Positions 54,722-64,000 of a DNA stretch of 64,000 bases are shown one piece after another. Made by a program: the position numbers and the translations under genes. This stretch comes from Shewanella schlegeliana (GTDB lineage: Bacteria; Pseudomonadota; Gammaproteobacteria; Enterobacterales; Shewanellaceae): NCBI RefSeq assembly GCF_016765635.1, contig NZ_JAESVD010000001.1, positions 434,001-498,000 of the forward strand. The letters are read 5' to 3'. The notes under the pieces are model-generated. The model worked only from the letters and a program-made list of their open reading frames with translations. It was not told the DNA's origin and did no database searches. Position 1 is the stretch's first letter; each line of letters opens with the position of its first letter.

Positions 54722-56773
54722 CTATGTGTTTGTTTTATTAAGTGCCAATCTCTGTTTAATGATATTGATTTTTAGCCATCTCGATTGCTTGATAAGTAAT
54801 CGAGAAAAGCGTCTATGGCGGCGCTTACTGAGGTTTTGATACTTAATAGTGATGAAGTACTGAGTCAAGTTGTCAAAATCTTCAGCTATGTCAGGAAAGG
54901 CGGCCGCCACCCGCTTATTGTAATCGAGAGGGCCTTCATGGTGAGCTCGACCAAGTCCTCTTTGGCGCAAAAGCTTACACACAGAATAGTAGGCGTTAAG
55001 GTGCTTATCGCTTGAGCGGTGGAACTGAATTAGGCCAGCGCTATAGGCAATGGTTAAGCCGATGATGCAGAGGCTAATGAGAATAAAGATGGTGAGCTTA
55101 GTTCGGGTGACTTCGCCTAAGATCTCCTCTAGTACCCGTTGCTGCTTTTGATCATTGAAGCCGAGTACCCACACACTCCAGAAGTAGTCGACACTGGCAA
55201 ATTGCATACGCATCTGATTAAGTAAGGCATTATCGCGATAAGCGAGGGCGCTAAAAGGATTGTCCATTAAATAGGTGGACTCAGGGTCAAAAAAAGCATC
55301 AAAGCCTTGCTCGACTCGCTCCGGGGCGATCATGGCGGTGGGATCGAAGCGAACCCAACCTTTACCGGGTAGCCAAGCTTCAACCCAAGCATGAGCCATA
55401 TATTGATAGATACCGTAATAACCTGCACTGGGGTTGAATTCTGCGCCTTGATATCCGGTGACTAAGCGGGCCGGAATACCCGTTACGCGTGCCATAAAGG
55501 CAAATGCACTGGCGTAATGAACACAAAACCCTGCCTTGTTCTCTATCAGAAAGTCATCAATTTGCTGTTTGCCGACACTCGGCGGCTGCAAGGTGTAGTA
55601 ATAAGGCTGTTGAGCGAAGTAGCGCATCATTGCGTTAAGTCTTTGCACATTGTTAGGGTAGTTAATGGCAAATTGCTGTGCCAAGGCGCGGGTTTTGGGA
55701 TTACTCCCACTTGGAAGCGTAAGGTTAGTTGTTTTACTGCTATCACTTAACTGGCTATCCATCATCAGCTCATTAAAGCTGGTTACTTGATACAGACGCC
55801 TTTGATCTATGGGGCGATTGGCGTAGAGGCTGAAATCTGCAAGATGTTTTATACCAAGATCTTGACTGGTGGCGACATCTAGGGCAAATAGCCAATGCTG
55901 CGCACTCGGTTCGGCGATAATCTGATAATCGATTGTGGATGAGTTTGCGACTAGTCGTGAAAGCGCCGTTGTCGGTAGAGAGGTACTTAGCGCCGATTGC
56001 GCCTCAATAATGCGTGGGTTTTGCGTCCAATCTCGGCCGTTATAGTCCTCCAGTACAATGGCGCGCCAATAAAGCTTGTCGTTGCTTGGGGCGTTGCCAT
56101 TAAAGGTGGCTCTAAAAGCCAAGGCGCTGGAGCGGGTTAGCTTGCCTATATCACCAAAGCTCACCCTATCGGATAGCCCGGTTTGAGCCCCATTTTGTAG
56201 CGGCACCATCCACAATGGGGGGAGGCGAGGTAAGACAAGAAACAAAATAATGGCTAAGGGGAGGCTTTGCAGGATGATCTTAGCGCCTAATCGAGCCGCA
56301 TATTTAAAGTTGCCTTCATCATGATAGAGGCTAATGAGTACGCAGGTGTTGATCATGGTGGCGGCTAATAGGTGAAGGCTAGCCAATAAGCTTTGCTGAT
56401 CGATGAAGGTAAAGGCGATGAGGAAATATCCTGCTAATACGACCGCACGAACATCACGACGATTACGCATTTCGATGTATTTTAGCGCATAACCTAAAAT
56501 AAGCAGGTTGACCATGGCGGTCAGCACCCCGATTTTACTCGCCACCATCGCCAGCGTCATGGCCGAGGAAAACGCTAGGGTTGTCACCAACCATTTAGGC
56601 GGCTTAGCGACTCTGCCAAGATAGATCCCGATGCGCCAGAAGATACAGATAGCGCAGATCGCCAGAGACCACAGTGTGACTTGCTCATAAAGGGGAGACA
56701 AGATGACGATATTGGTGATCAGTAGCCACATCAAGGTATGACGAGAGATCCTCTGTTGCTCTTTTACTGTCAT
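54722..56773 (-). CDS. Membrane transglutaminase-like protein (TgpA family)
   Basis: 683 residues. About six N-terminal membrane spans (DUF3488, residues 15-195) are followed by a periplasmic transglutaminase core with the triad C (AGFCVHYASAF), H (YMAHAWVEAW) and D (VRFDPTAM). One more span follows (about 555-580), then a cytoplasmic DUF4129-type tail. Proteins of this arrangement in Pseudomonas (TgpA) are periplasmic transglutaminases needed for viability; the substrate here is unknown. It overlaps the DUF58 gene by 4 bp. Confidence 0.88.
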   Translation of the reverse strand: MTVKEQQRISRHTLMWLLITNIVILSPLYEQVTLWSLAICAICIFWRIGIYLGRVAKPPKWLVTTLAFSSAMTLAMVASKIGVLTAMVNLLILGYALKYIEMRNRRDVRAVVLAGYFLIAFTFIDQQSLLASLHLLAATMINTCVLISLYHDEGNFKYAARLGAKIILQSLPLAIILFLVLPRLPPLWMVPLQNGAQTGLSDRVSFGDIGKLTRSSALAFRATFNGNAPSNDKLYWRAIVLEDYNGRDWTQNPRIIEAQSALSTSLPTTALSRLVANSSTIDYQIIAEPSAQHWLFALDVATSQDLGIKHLADFSLYANRPIDQRRLYQVTSFNELMMDSQLSDSSKTTNLTLPSGSNPKTRALAQQFAINYPNNVQRLNAMMRYFAQQPYYYTLQPPSVGKQQIDDFLIENKAGFCVHYASAFAFMARVTGIPARLVTGYQGAEFNPSAGYYGIYQYMAHAWVEAWLPGKGWVRFDPTAMIAPERVEQGFDAFFDPESTYLMDNPFSALAYRDNALLNQMRMQFASVDYFWSVWVLGFNDQKQQRVLEEILGEVTRTKLTIFILISLCIIGLTIAYSAGLIQFHRSSDKHLNAYYSVCKLLRQRGLGRAHHEGPLDYNKRVAAAFPDIAEDFDNLTQYFITIKYQNLSKRRHRRFSRLLIKQSRWLKINIIKQRLALNKTNT

Positions 56774-57762
56774 AGAGCAGCCTTGGTGGGGGTCTTAGGG
56801 TTGGGAAATAGTGCCAGTTGCGTCTGCACCTGCTTTCTGTGATGCTCGCCATGGGAGGGCTGGATTGAAACGCCACCAATCTTTACACCAAAAACTTGCC
56901 CTTTGGCACTCAGTTGCTCGGTATGCCAAGCAAGGTGGCTTAACGCCAACTCAAGGTCTTGCACTTCATCCTCAAGTGAAAGCCACATCGGTGCGCCCTG
57001 AGGCTCCTCAAACTCTTTGGTTAACAGGCCACGCCCCTGCGCCCATTGCTTCCAAGCGACCTGTTTTAATGATTCCCCGCGGGCGTATTCCTTCAAACCT
57101 TTATATTCGTCTATGCCAGTCACATATTTGCCAGTTTCTTGTTGATCCAAAGATTGTTGAGCGCTTAAACACAGCGGCTTAGGATCGAGTATCGGTTCAG
57201 CATAAACCAGCTGTGCTAGTGCTAAATCGATATGAGACCAGGCGCGAAACAGTCCCAGCGGATAGCGAGTCTCTACTTTTATCCGCCCAGGATGATTCAC
57301 GCCGCGATGGGGGGTATTGTAGCCGATGAGGGCTTGAGTCAGGTGTGGGTTAACCTTGTTGATGACCTCTATCGGTTGGTTTTCAAAATTAAGCTGAACT
57401 TCATAGGCGCTGTTAGGGGAAGTGAGGTTTACCGGAAAGTAGATAGGTTGACCAGCGACAGGATTACTGGCTTGAGAGCCAGATAAGGTCAGGCCGGCTA
57501 AGTTTTTATAGCTGTAGATGATGCAGGTATTGAAAATGCTAAGTAGCAGGAAGCTTAGCCCCATAACGAGGTTATTTTGGTAATTAGTGCCAAACAAAAA
57601 CAAGATAATCAGCAGAGTCAGCCAAGTCAGGCCAAAGCCTGTCGGCAAAATAAAAATACTCTTATGGCTAAGGGTAACCCGCTCTTTTGGGGGAAGGCGC
57701 CTTGAGATCCAGCTTTGCCACTGTTGGTTTAACTTGGTTTTCATTTTTATTTGACCTTGCAT
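56770..57762 (-). CDS. DUF58 domain protein with two membrane spans
   Basis: 330 residues. Two hydrophobic spans (about 38-58 and 64-86) precede a beta-rich part and the DUF58 signature DEYKGLKEYARGESLKQVAWKQWAQG (read as GIDEYKGLKEYARGE and KQVAWKQWA). It is the middle gene of the MoxR-DUF58-transglutaminase trio common in proteobacteria, thought to work at the cell envelope. AGGAG lies just before ATG 57762; ATG 57744 is an alternative. Confidence 0.87.
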   Translation of the reverse strand: MQGQIKMKTKLNQQWQSWISRRLPPKERVTLSHKSIFILPTGFGLTWLTLLIILFLFGTNYQNNLVMGLSFLLLSIFNTCIIYSYKNLAGLTLSGSQASNPVAGQPIYFPVNLTSPNSAYEVQLNFENQPIEVINKVNPHLTQALIGYNTPHRGVNHPGRIKVETRYPLGLFRAWSHIDLALAQLVYAEPILDPKPLCLSAQQSLDQQETGKYVTGIDEYKGLKEYARGESLKQVAWKQWAQGRGLLTKEFEEPQGAPMWLSLEDEVQDLELALSHLAWHTEQLSAKGQVFGVKIGGVSIQPSHGEHHRKQVQTQLALFPNPKTPTKAAL

Positions 57763-57833
57763 AAACTCCTAGTAATTAACTTACCTATTCATTAGCGGAT
57801 ATGTGGAGGTGAGCATGCCATCATTGTGAATGA

Positions 57834-58745
57834 CTATAGTATTGGATTGACTTTATTAAGAATTTTAGCCGATAGTGCCTCACCTTGTTGCTGTGAAAAC
57901 GGTCGTATTCTGTGCTCGGCTACGTGTGGAAATATCGATTGCACATCTTCGGGAACTAGGTATTTTCGACCGCTAATCATCGCCCAAGCCTTGGCTGCTT
58001 GAAGTATCGCCTTACTGGCTCTAGGCGACAATCCTGCACCTTGTGGCGCATCCCTTGAGGCATTAACTAAGGCAAGAATATACTGCAGCAGCGCGTCTGA
58101 TGCGCTGATCTCTTGGGTGATTGCCTGCAGTTCTTGCAAGGTTAACTGGGTTAGACATTGGGGCAGTACTTGCGCCTTTGAAACACTGTCTTGGCCTTTC
58201 AACATTGCCAGCTCTGCCTCTGGGGCGGGATAACCTATGGATATTCGCATCATGAAGCGGTCGAGCTGTGATTCCGGTAAAGGGAAGGTGCCCGATTGTT
58301 CGCTTGGGTTTTGAGTCGCGATCACAAAAAAGGGTTGTGGTAATGAATGGGTCGTACCATCGACGGTAATCTGTTGTTCTGCCATGGCCTCTAACAATGC
58401 ACTCTGGGTCTTAGGGCTGGCACGATTGATCTCGTCGGCGAGGATCATCTGTTTAAAAATCGGTCCGGGATGAAAGATGAATTGGGATTGCTCTTTATCG
58501 AAAATAGAAACACCGAGAATATCGGCGGGCAACATGTCGCTAGTGAACTGGATCCTTTGGTAGCTCAGGCCGAGTGTTTGCGCTAGCCCTTGAGAGAGGC
58601 TGGTCTTGCCCATACCGGGAAGATCTTCGATAAGTAGGTGCCCCTTGGCGAGAATACAGGTCAGAGCCAACTTAATCTGATGAGGCTTGCCGAGCAGTAC
58701 AGTGTCGAGTTGCTGCAAGATAGCGTTAATATTGTCATTGTGCAT
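57834..58745 (-). CDS. MoxR family AAA+ ATPase
   Basis: 303 residues from ATG 58745, which has AAGGA 5 nt upstream; a TTG at 58766 is less likely. Walker A is DLPGMGKTS (41-49), Walker B and the MoxR signature are LADEINRASPKTQSALLEAMAE, sensor 1 is FFVIATQNPSEQSGTFPLPESQLDRFMM, and a winged-helix-like C terminus with GLSPRASKAILQAAKAWA follows. MoxR proteins act as chaperones for partner proteins, often the neighbouring DUF58 product. The gap to the DUF58 gene is 71 bp. Confidence 0.93.
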   Translation of the reverse strand: MHNDNINAILQQLDTVLLGKPHQIKLALTCILAKGHLLIEDLPGMGKTSLSQGLAQTLGLSYQRIQFTSDMLPADILGVSIFDKEQSQFIFHPGPIFKQMILADEINRASPKTQSALLEAMAEQQITVDGTTHSLPQPFFVIATQNPSEQSGTFPLPESQLDRFMMRISIGYPAPEAELAMLKGQDSVSKAQVLPQCLTQLTLQELQAITQEISASDALLQYILALVNASRDAPQGAGLSPRASKAILQAAKAWAMISGRKYLVPEDVQSIFPHVAEHRIRPFSQQQGEALSAKILNKVNPIL

Positions 58746-58934
58746 AGGAGTCCTTGGTGCAAGCAATGGTTTGTTATTGTTAACGAGCTGACAAATCCTT
58801 TCTCTCTTCTACTATGGTGGAAAATACGTCGCCTTTCCAGAGAGCTGAGATTATTTTGCTTAGGCAGTGGGTATCAACAAGGTGTTAAGAGATTTTGGGG
58901 GGAGTTTTGATATGCTTTAAGTGATTGAAGTACC

Positions 58935-58987
58935 TTGTTTTATCTGTTGATGGGTGGTCTGGTATGGCACCGCCCCAGATAAAACAA
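58935..58987. repeat. Long inverted repeat between slt and the MoxR gene
   Basis: TTGTTTTATCTG (58935-58946) and CAGATAAAACAA (58976-58987) are a perfect 12-bp pair with a GC-rich 29-nt loop that can form an inner GGTG/CACC stem. The slt stop is at 59000, so it may end the slt transcript on the minus strand, but no T-run follows the stem there. Confidence 0.6.
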
Positions 58988-58999
58988 AGCACAGACTGT

Positions 59000-60931
59000 T
59001 TAGTAGCTGTATGTTAGCTCCTGCTCTGAAAGCAACTCCGGCTCTTTACCTTGCTTAACTTGATAAATGACTCGGTAGCTCAATACCGCTTGTACATATT
59101 CCCGTGTTTCTCGGTAGGGAATCGATTCAATAAAGCTAACCACATCAAGCTGACCATCACTCCTTTTAAGCCAATTACTGATCCTATGGGGTCCTGCATT
59201 GTAGGATGCCGTGGCGAGTACTCGATTGTGATTGAACTGTTTTAGTAAGTCGCCGTAATAGGCACTGCCTAAGGCAATATTGAGTTCTTCATCATATAAG
59301 CTTTTGGTGCCCTTGTAGGCTAGCTTCGTTTTCTTGGCTGTTTGTTTGGCGGTTGCAGGCATTAACTGCATGTAACCTCTGGCACCGACTCCCGATGTCG
59401 CATTGGGAAAGTAGGCACTTTCGCGGCGAGATATCGCGCGAATGTCATCGATATCGACACCATACTTCTTACTCGCTTGAGTAAAGGATTGCTGCGCCGC
59501 ATAGGGGAAACGCATCTCCATGTCGTTCCAAAGCTGAGCTTGAATACTGGCTTGTACGCCTAGGCTATGCCACTTTTGCTCAACGGCATAGACGGCATAT
59601 TCCTTTTGCATCTGCTTATCGTGGCGGTTAAGTAACATCACCCATTCGGCTCTGGCATCCGATTGTTTATCGATTGCGATAAGCTCTCGAACTCGCGCTA
59701 AGCCTTTGTCAGAAGATATCTCCTGCCTTAAGGCCTCATTACTGACACTGGTTTTGTGTTGTAGTTGATGGGGCTGTTTTAGCTTAGCGGCAGCAAGGTA
59801 ACCGTAGAAATTACGCTCTTGGCTTAGCTTGTTAAATAGTGCTTGAGACTGCTCTTGGCTCTGCTTACTGTTCTCTTTTGCCAGCACCGTTGCACGCCAA
59901 TACTTCCAGCGTGCACTGTTTTGTTTCTGTTCACTCAGCTGTGGTAAAAATTGGCTAAAGCTCTTTTGATCATTATCTCTAAGCGCCCAACGTAGTCGCA
60001 TCTCCACCAAGTCGTCACTATCGAGCAAGGGCAGAATAGTGTCGATATAACTCTGGAGTTCTGGTGTTTGATAAATCAGCGCTCGCCTGACTAAGTAACG
60101 GCTAAGCTTTCGCCCTTGATAATCACTAAAGCGATCCGCTTTTTGATAGGCTGCAAACAGCTTTACCGCTTGCTTGAGATCTTTTTTGGCTAATTTACGT
60201 AAGCCTAAATCCACTATGGTGGCATTAATCTTGGCCGAGCCGCTGAATTTCGACTTATGGCGAAGGCTGCGGGGATCTTTATAGACGGCCAGTAAGCGCT
60301 TAGCGTCATCTTTATTGGTAGTCAATTGGCGTGAAAGGTAGGACAGTAGTCCATATTGCCCCTGCTCGAAGCTGAGTAACATGCGCGACCAAATTAACTC
60401 TTGGCTACGTAGCCCAGCTTTTTGCCACTCTTTAAACAAAGGGTCGCACTCTTTTGGGCGGGAGCGGCCATATAACCACAGGGATTTGGCACCATCAAAC
60501 GCCACTTGCTTGTCGCCTTGCTGTAACTGCGCCCGGAAAAAGTAGCACTGTAGTGTGACATTGTTTGGTTTGTCTGGGCTGATAATTAAAAAGTCTTTCC
60601 AGCGTTTTTGACTGCCGCTACGTTTCAGGTAGCGGTAGCGAGCCGTGTTATACAATGGGCTGTCTTCGAAAGCATTGAAGGCTTGTTTGGCCTGATTAGC
60701 GGGCAGTTTGAGAATGTCGTTAATTTTATGATGAAAATCGAGATAGATGGTGAGTGGATAATCATCGAGCTCAGCTCTAAGTGACTCATAGCGTGCTAAT
60801 TGTTTCTTACTGAGCGCACTGCGCGCATCAAGATATTGTTGCTGCTCTTTAGTGAGTGAGGAAGCCGTTGCCGTGGAGGATGCAAGCACGACTACCACTG
60901 TGATTAAAATGCGACTCAACTGCTTGTGCAT
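59000..60931 (-). CDS. slt: Soluble lytic murein transglycosylase, Slt70 type
   Basis: 643 residues: signal peptide (cleavage near ATA-S), a long helical superhelix domain (about 30-470) and a C-terminal GH23 catalytic domain. The catalytic glutamate is in ISRRESAYFP, with GARGYMQLMPATA and ATASYNAGPHR completing the SLT signature. It trims peptidoglycan in the periplasm. It lies 27 bp downstream of rmuC on the same strand. Confidence 0.94.
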   Translation of the reverse strand: MHKQLSRILITVVVVLASSTATASSLTKEQQQYLDARSALSKKQLARYESLRAELDDYPLTIYLDFHHKINDILKLPANQAKQAFNAFEDSPLYNTARYRYLKRSGSQKRWKDFLIISPDKPNNVTLQCYFFRAQLQQGDKQVAFDGAKSLWLYGRSRPKECDPLFKEWQKAGLRSQELIWSRMLLSFEQGQYGLLSYLSRQLTTNKDDAKRLLAVYKDPRSLRHKSKFSGSAKINATIVDLGLRKLAKKDLKQAVKLFAAYQKADRFSDYQGRKLSRYLVRRALIYQTPELQSYIDTILPLLDSDDLVEMRLRWALRDNDQKSFSQFLPQLSEQKQNSARWKYWRATVLAKENSKQSQEQSQALFNKLSQERNFYGYLAAAKLKQPHQLQHKTSVSNEALRQEISSDKGLARVRELIAIDKQSDARAEWVMLLNRHDKQMQKEYAVYAVEQKWHSLGVQASIQAQLWNDMEMRFPYAAQQSFTQASKKYGVDIDDIRAISRRESAYFPNATSGVGARGYMQLMPATAKQTAKKTKLAYKGTKSLYDEELNIALGSAYYGDLLKQFNHNRVLATASYNAGPHRISNWLKRSDGQLDVVSFIESIPYRETREYVQAVLSYRVIYQVKQGKEPELLSEQELTYSY

Positions 60932-60958
60932 TTGTAACTATCCCCCTAACAGCCTCGA

Positions 60959-62482
60959 TTAAGATATTCTTTCACTTCTCAACGTTAATTCATCGTGATG
61001 AAAATCATCACCCGATAAGCTTAGCGCTTTATCTAGAAGTTGGGCATCCACTTTTTTACTGGTTTCTACACCTAATTGCTGCATCTGGTGCGCCTGACGG
61101 ATGACGTTGCCTTTACCGGTCGATAACTTATTCATGGCGTTGCTAAAGCTTTTATCGGCAGACTCGATAGCGCGCCCAAGTTTTTCCATATCGTCTAAAT
61201 AGCCACATAACTTGTCATAAATTTTACCCGCTTGCTTGGCAATTAACTGCGCATTTTGGTTTTGGTATTCATAGCGCCAAATATTATTAATGGTACGCAG
61301 TGCCACCAATAAGTTAGTCGGACTCACCAACATGATGTTACTCTCAAGGGCATAGTTTACCAAGCTTGGATCATGCTCTAGTGCCAACAAAAATGCAGGT
61401 TCAAGTGGAATGAACATCAATACATAATCTAGGCTCTTTAAGCCATGTAGTTTCTGATAATCTTTTTGACTCAAGCCCTTAATATGTGCTCTAACCGAGA
61501 TAATATGCTCTTTAATTGCCTGCGCACGAACTTCCTCATCGTCGCTGTTAAAGTATCGCTCGTAGGCCACAAGTGACATCTTTGCGTCGATAACCACATC
61601 TTTATTTTCTGGCAGATGAACAATCACATCGGGTTTAAAACGTTTACCAACTTCATTTTTTAGATCGGTCTGAGTATCGTACTCGTGACCCTCTCTCAGT
61701 CCACTCTCTTGTAGAACTCGCTCAAGAATGACCTCTCCCCAGTTACCTTGCTGCTTGTTATCCCCTTTGAGTGCCTTAGTGAGGTTAACAGCATCTTGGC
61801 TCATCTTTAAGTTAAGTTCGGTTAATGAGTCTAACTGATGTTTCAACGCACTACGCTGGGTCTGCTCGTGTGAATAAGATGCTTGAACCTGAGCTCTAAA
61901 CCCTTCCAGCTGCTGTTTGAAAGGCGCTAAAACACTGTCCAACTGTTGGTTGTTCTGGGTTTGCAGTTTTTCACTTCGTGCTTCAAAGATTTTAGTCGCT
62001 AAATTTTCAAACTGGGCATTGAGGCGAACCTCTGAATCTTCCAGTAGCTGTATTTTATCATTGAGCGCTTGCTGCTTAGCTTCGAAGCTGGCGGTGAGGG
62101 TCTGCTGCATGGCGTTGGACTTTGACAATGCCAGTTGAGTTTCCATCTGTTTACGGCGGTTATCGGCCAGTGATTGCTCAAGCTCCTGGGTGCGCTCAGC
62201 TTGGGCTTGTGCCTTACCTAATTGCTCTAAACGAAACTCAAGTTTGTCTTGATACTGATCGATAACTAACTCTTTTTGATGAATAGTTTCTTTTAGCTCA
62301 AGAATTTCACCGTTAAGCTCAAGCTTGGTCTGTTCCATTTCTTCGAGTAGCTGACCTCGAGCTTGCTCCCATCTACTGCGGGTTTTCTTCTGATTGAAGA
62401 GTGCGCCTATTAGCATTGAAAGAAAGGCTATGGCAGCAATGATGACGATTTGTGGCGTGGTGAAGGCAAGCTCTATTGGCAT
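60959..62482 (-). CDS. rmuC: DNA recombination protein RmuC
   Basis: 507 residues. An N-terminal membrane span (about 11-30) is followed by a long coiled coil (35-235) and the RmuC domain with GNWGEVILERVLQESGL, KPDVIVHLPENKDVVIDAKMSLVAYERY and RTINNIWRYEYQNQNAQLIAKQAG. The core is related to endonuclease-like folds. In E. coli RmuC limits inversion at short inverted repeats and is reported to protect against phage; its biochemical activity is not settled. Confidence 0.94.
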   Translation of the reverse strand: MPIELAFTTPQIVIIAAIAFLSMLIGALFNQKKTRSRWEQARGQLLEEMEQTKLELNGEILELKETIHQKELVIDQYQDKLEFRLEQLGKAQAQAERTQELEQSLADNRRKQMETQLALSKSNAMQQTLTASFEAKQQALNDKIQLLEDSEVRLNAQFENLATKIFEARSEKLQTQNNQQLDSVLAPFKQQLEGFRAQVQASYSHEQTQRSALKHQLDSLTELNLKMSQDAVNLTKALKGDNKQQGNWGEVILERVLQESGLREGHEYDTQTDLKNEVGKRFKPDVIVHLPENKDVVIDAKMSLVAYERYFNSDDEEVRAQAIKEHIISVRAHIKGLSQKDYQKLHGLKSLDYVLMFIPLEPAFLLALEHDPSLVNYALESNIMLVSPTNLLVALRTINNIWRYEYQNQNAQLIAKQAGKIYDKLCGYLDDMEKLGRAIESADKSFSNAMNKLSTGKGNVIRQAHQMQQLGVETSKKVDAQLLDKALSLSGDDFHHDELTLRSERIS

Positions 62483-62696
62483 GTGAGAAGGCTCTTAACA
62501 TGATAAATGAAGCTTTAGGGTGGCATGGCAGTTTAGACACTGCAAGCTTAACGAAGCGATTCGTAAAGTAACTGCTGCAGACATAGGCAGCTGTTAAGTA
62601 AATGTAACCACAAAGAGGTTGAAACCTTTTTATTGTTTTGTCGGTCTGATTAGTTAAGCAGATTGCATTAGTGTAAGAGATGGGACGGAGCAGCGG

Positions 62697-63719
62697 ATGA
62701 ATATAAAAAAAACAGTTGTCTGGAATAACATAAAAGATAGTGATATTACCCCAGAAGCGGTCTATCAAGATCGCCGAAGGATTTTAAAACAGTTAGGCTT
62801 TGTTGGCGCTGGCGCACTGCTTTCTTCCCATGCCAATGCTGGAGTGTTTGAGTTATTTTCAAGCGATAAACAAAAAGTGGCTTTTTTGACTCAGGCGTTA
62901 GCCTTCGAGAAACAAACTGAGTATGACCATCTGCTCTATGGTGAGTTAACGCCTGAATCGAAAATTATCTCCCATAATAACTTTTACGAGTTCGGTACCA
63001 GTAAGACTGACCCACAAGAAAATGCTCAGGAGCTGAAAGTCGATCCGTGGAAATTGGTGATTGATGGCGAGGTTGATAAGCCGATGACACTCGATTATGA
63101 CGATCTGCTTAAGCTGTTTCCGTTAGAGGAGCGCGCCTATAACTTTCGCTGTGTAGAGGCTTGGTCAATGGTGATCCCTTGGGTGGGATTCTCGTTAGCC
63201 AGTTTATTGAAAAAGGTGGGAGTAAACAGTCGAGCTAAGTATGTGGCTTTTGAAACCTTGTACGACCCAGAGCAGATGCCTGGGCAGAAGAACCCCTATG
63301 TGGGTGGCGGTATTAATTACCCCTATGTTGAAGGCCTGACTTTAGCCGAGGCGATGAATGATCTAGCCTTTATGTCAGTTGGGCTTTATGGCAAAACACT
63401 GCCGCCGCAAAATGGCGCGCCCATTCGTTTGGTCGTCCCGTGGAAGTACGGTTTCAAGAGCATTAAGTCTGTGGTCCGTATCCGATTAACTGATAAGCAG
63501 CCACCAACCTCTTGGAATCGACTTGCGCCAAGTGAGTATGGCTTTTATGCCAATGTTAACCCAGACGTTGATCATCCTAGATGGTCTCAGGCGTCGGAAA
63601 GACGTATCGCTGAAGGAGGACTTTTCTCGGCAAAGCGTATCAAGACGCTGCCTTTTAATGGTTATAGTGAGTCTGTTGCCAGTCTCTATAGCGGCATCGA
63701 TCTTAAACGTTTCTATTAA
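62697..63719 (+). CDS. msrP: Protein-methionine-sulfoxide reductase, catalytic subunit MsrP (YedY)
   Basis: A periplasmic molybdopterin enzyme of 340 residues that reduces oxidised methionines in envelope proteins. The Tat signal carries twin arginines ([11 protein letters not shown]26-R28) and ends near NAG. The Mo-ligand cysteine is C152 in [27 protein letters not shown] and [16 protein letters not shown] are family blocks. GGAG lies 7 nt before ATG. It is followed 44 bp later by msrQ. Confidence 0.95.
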   Translation: MNIKKTVVWNNIKDSDITPEAVYQDRRRILKQLGFVGAGALLSSHANAGVFELFSSDKQKVAFLTQALAFEKQTEYDHLLYGELTPESKIISHNNFYEFGTSKTDPQENAQELKVDPWKLVIDGEVDKPMTLDYDDLLKLFPLEERAYNFRCVEAWSMVIPWVGFSLASLLKKVGVNSRAKYVAFETLYDPEQMPGQKNPYVGGGINYPYVEGLTLAEAMNDLAFMSVGLYGKTLPPQNGAPIRLVVPWKYGFKSIKSVVRIRLTDKQPPTSWNRLAPSEYGFYANVNPDVDHPRWSQASERRIAEGGLFSAKRIKTLPFNGYSESVASLYSGIDLKRFY

Positions 63720-63763
63720 AGTGATGATACGACTATCTATGGGACTATCTAAAGGGGACAATC

Positions 63764-64000
63764 ATGGGCTCGACTAGCCGTAATCTGTTTTGGCTAAAAG
63801 CCTTGTTTCACTTTATCGCACTGAGCCCAATTGTTTACTTGGCTCTAAAAGTGATGAGTAATAATGCCGGCGGGGATCCGGTGCAATATATTATCCACTT
63901 TACCGGTATTGGTGCATTAAATACCTTAGCCGCTACCTTACTCATATCACCGCTTGCCAAACGATATAAGCTTGGGATCTTGATGAAGACTCGACGCCTA
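63764..64000 (+). CDS. msrQ: Protein-methionine-sulfoxide reductase heme-binding subunit MsrQ (YedZ), N-terminal part
   Basis: The ORF opens at ATG 63764 (GGGG 6 nt upstream) and is still open at the window end, giving 79 residues. WLKALFHFIALSPIVYLAL is the first membrane span. DPVQYIIHFTGIGALNTLAATLLISPL contains the family blocks DPVQYI and HFTG, with the heme-ligand histidine region, and the fragment ends in KTRRL as in E. coli MsrQ. It passes electrons from the quinone pool to MsrP. Confidence 0.93.
   Translation, partial: MGSTSRNLFWLKALFHFIALSPIVYLALKVMSNNAGGDPVQYIIHFTGIGALNTLAATLLISPLAKRYKLGILMKTRRL

Noticed and set aside
62373..62768. 131-codon minus-strand ORF between rmuC and msrP
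   Set aside because: It overlaps the N-terminal coding parts of both flanking genes and has low-quality sequence with many cysteines and histidines.

Overview
The window reads as a chromosomal segment of a marine-type gammaproteobacterium, most likely a Shewanella or a close relative. The grounds are close protein matches to families I know from that genus (PurC long form, NhaB, FadR, MinCDE/YcgL, MsrPQ, HrpA, RecBCD), familiar neighbourhoods (nhaB-dsbB beside fadR, minCDE beside ycgL and ycgN) and moderate GC. It is mostly dense core genome. I see no rRNA, tRNA, CRISPR array, transposase, integrase or phage gene.

Layout. 1-243 is the 3' end of a lipid A late acyltransferase. 396-1499 (-) is purC. 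1741-9142 (-) is a complete histidine operon hisGDCBHAF(IE). It is preceded by a leader gene hisL (five consecutive His codons) and a classical attenuator, neither of which a standard ORF scan would list. 9728-17880 holds a YoaA/DinG-type helicase, a small membrane protein gene (-), tsaB, two translationally coupled genes of unknown role (one an M50B-like membrane peptidase), an exported methyltransferase-fold protein, an alpha/beta hydrolase and fadD. 17976-23037 holds rnd, the minCDE operon (-), ycgL, a family-103 lytic transglycosylase and ycgN. 23158-26362 holds dsbB and nhaB (-), divergent from fadR. 26435-32322 (-) is the tamA-tamB outer-membrane assembly pair. 32458-35694 holds an isoaspartyl peptidase, a small Cys-containing protein with a suspicious start, gpt and a lipoprotein.

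35770-39579 is the most irregular stretch. A decayed copy of the 5' end of a CBS-domain gene lies at about 35772-35907 and the intact gene at 39163-39579. Between these roughly 125-bp direct repeats sit a cytoplasmic choloylglycine-hydrolase-family enzyme (-) and a membrane diguanylate cyclase without an inhibitory I-site, plus gene-poor DNA with inverted repeats. This looks like an inserted or duplicated module.

39790-64000 returns to core functions: hrpA, ddl (-), recC-recB-recD (-), a MoxR/DUF58/transglutaminase trio (-) directly upstream of recC, a Slt70-type lytic transglycosylase (-), rmuC (-), and msrP with the start of msrQ, which runs off the window.

I did not find a clearly new multi-gene system. 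The items most worth following are the CBS-gene duplication and the module it encloses, the his leader, the broken or mis-started gene at 33688-34072, the exported methyltransferase, and several strong unassigned hairpins (9596-9622, 12312-12346, 37544-37566, 38780-38841, 58935-58987).
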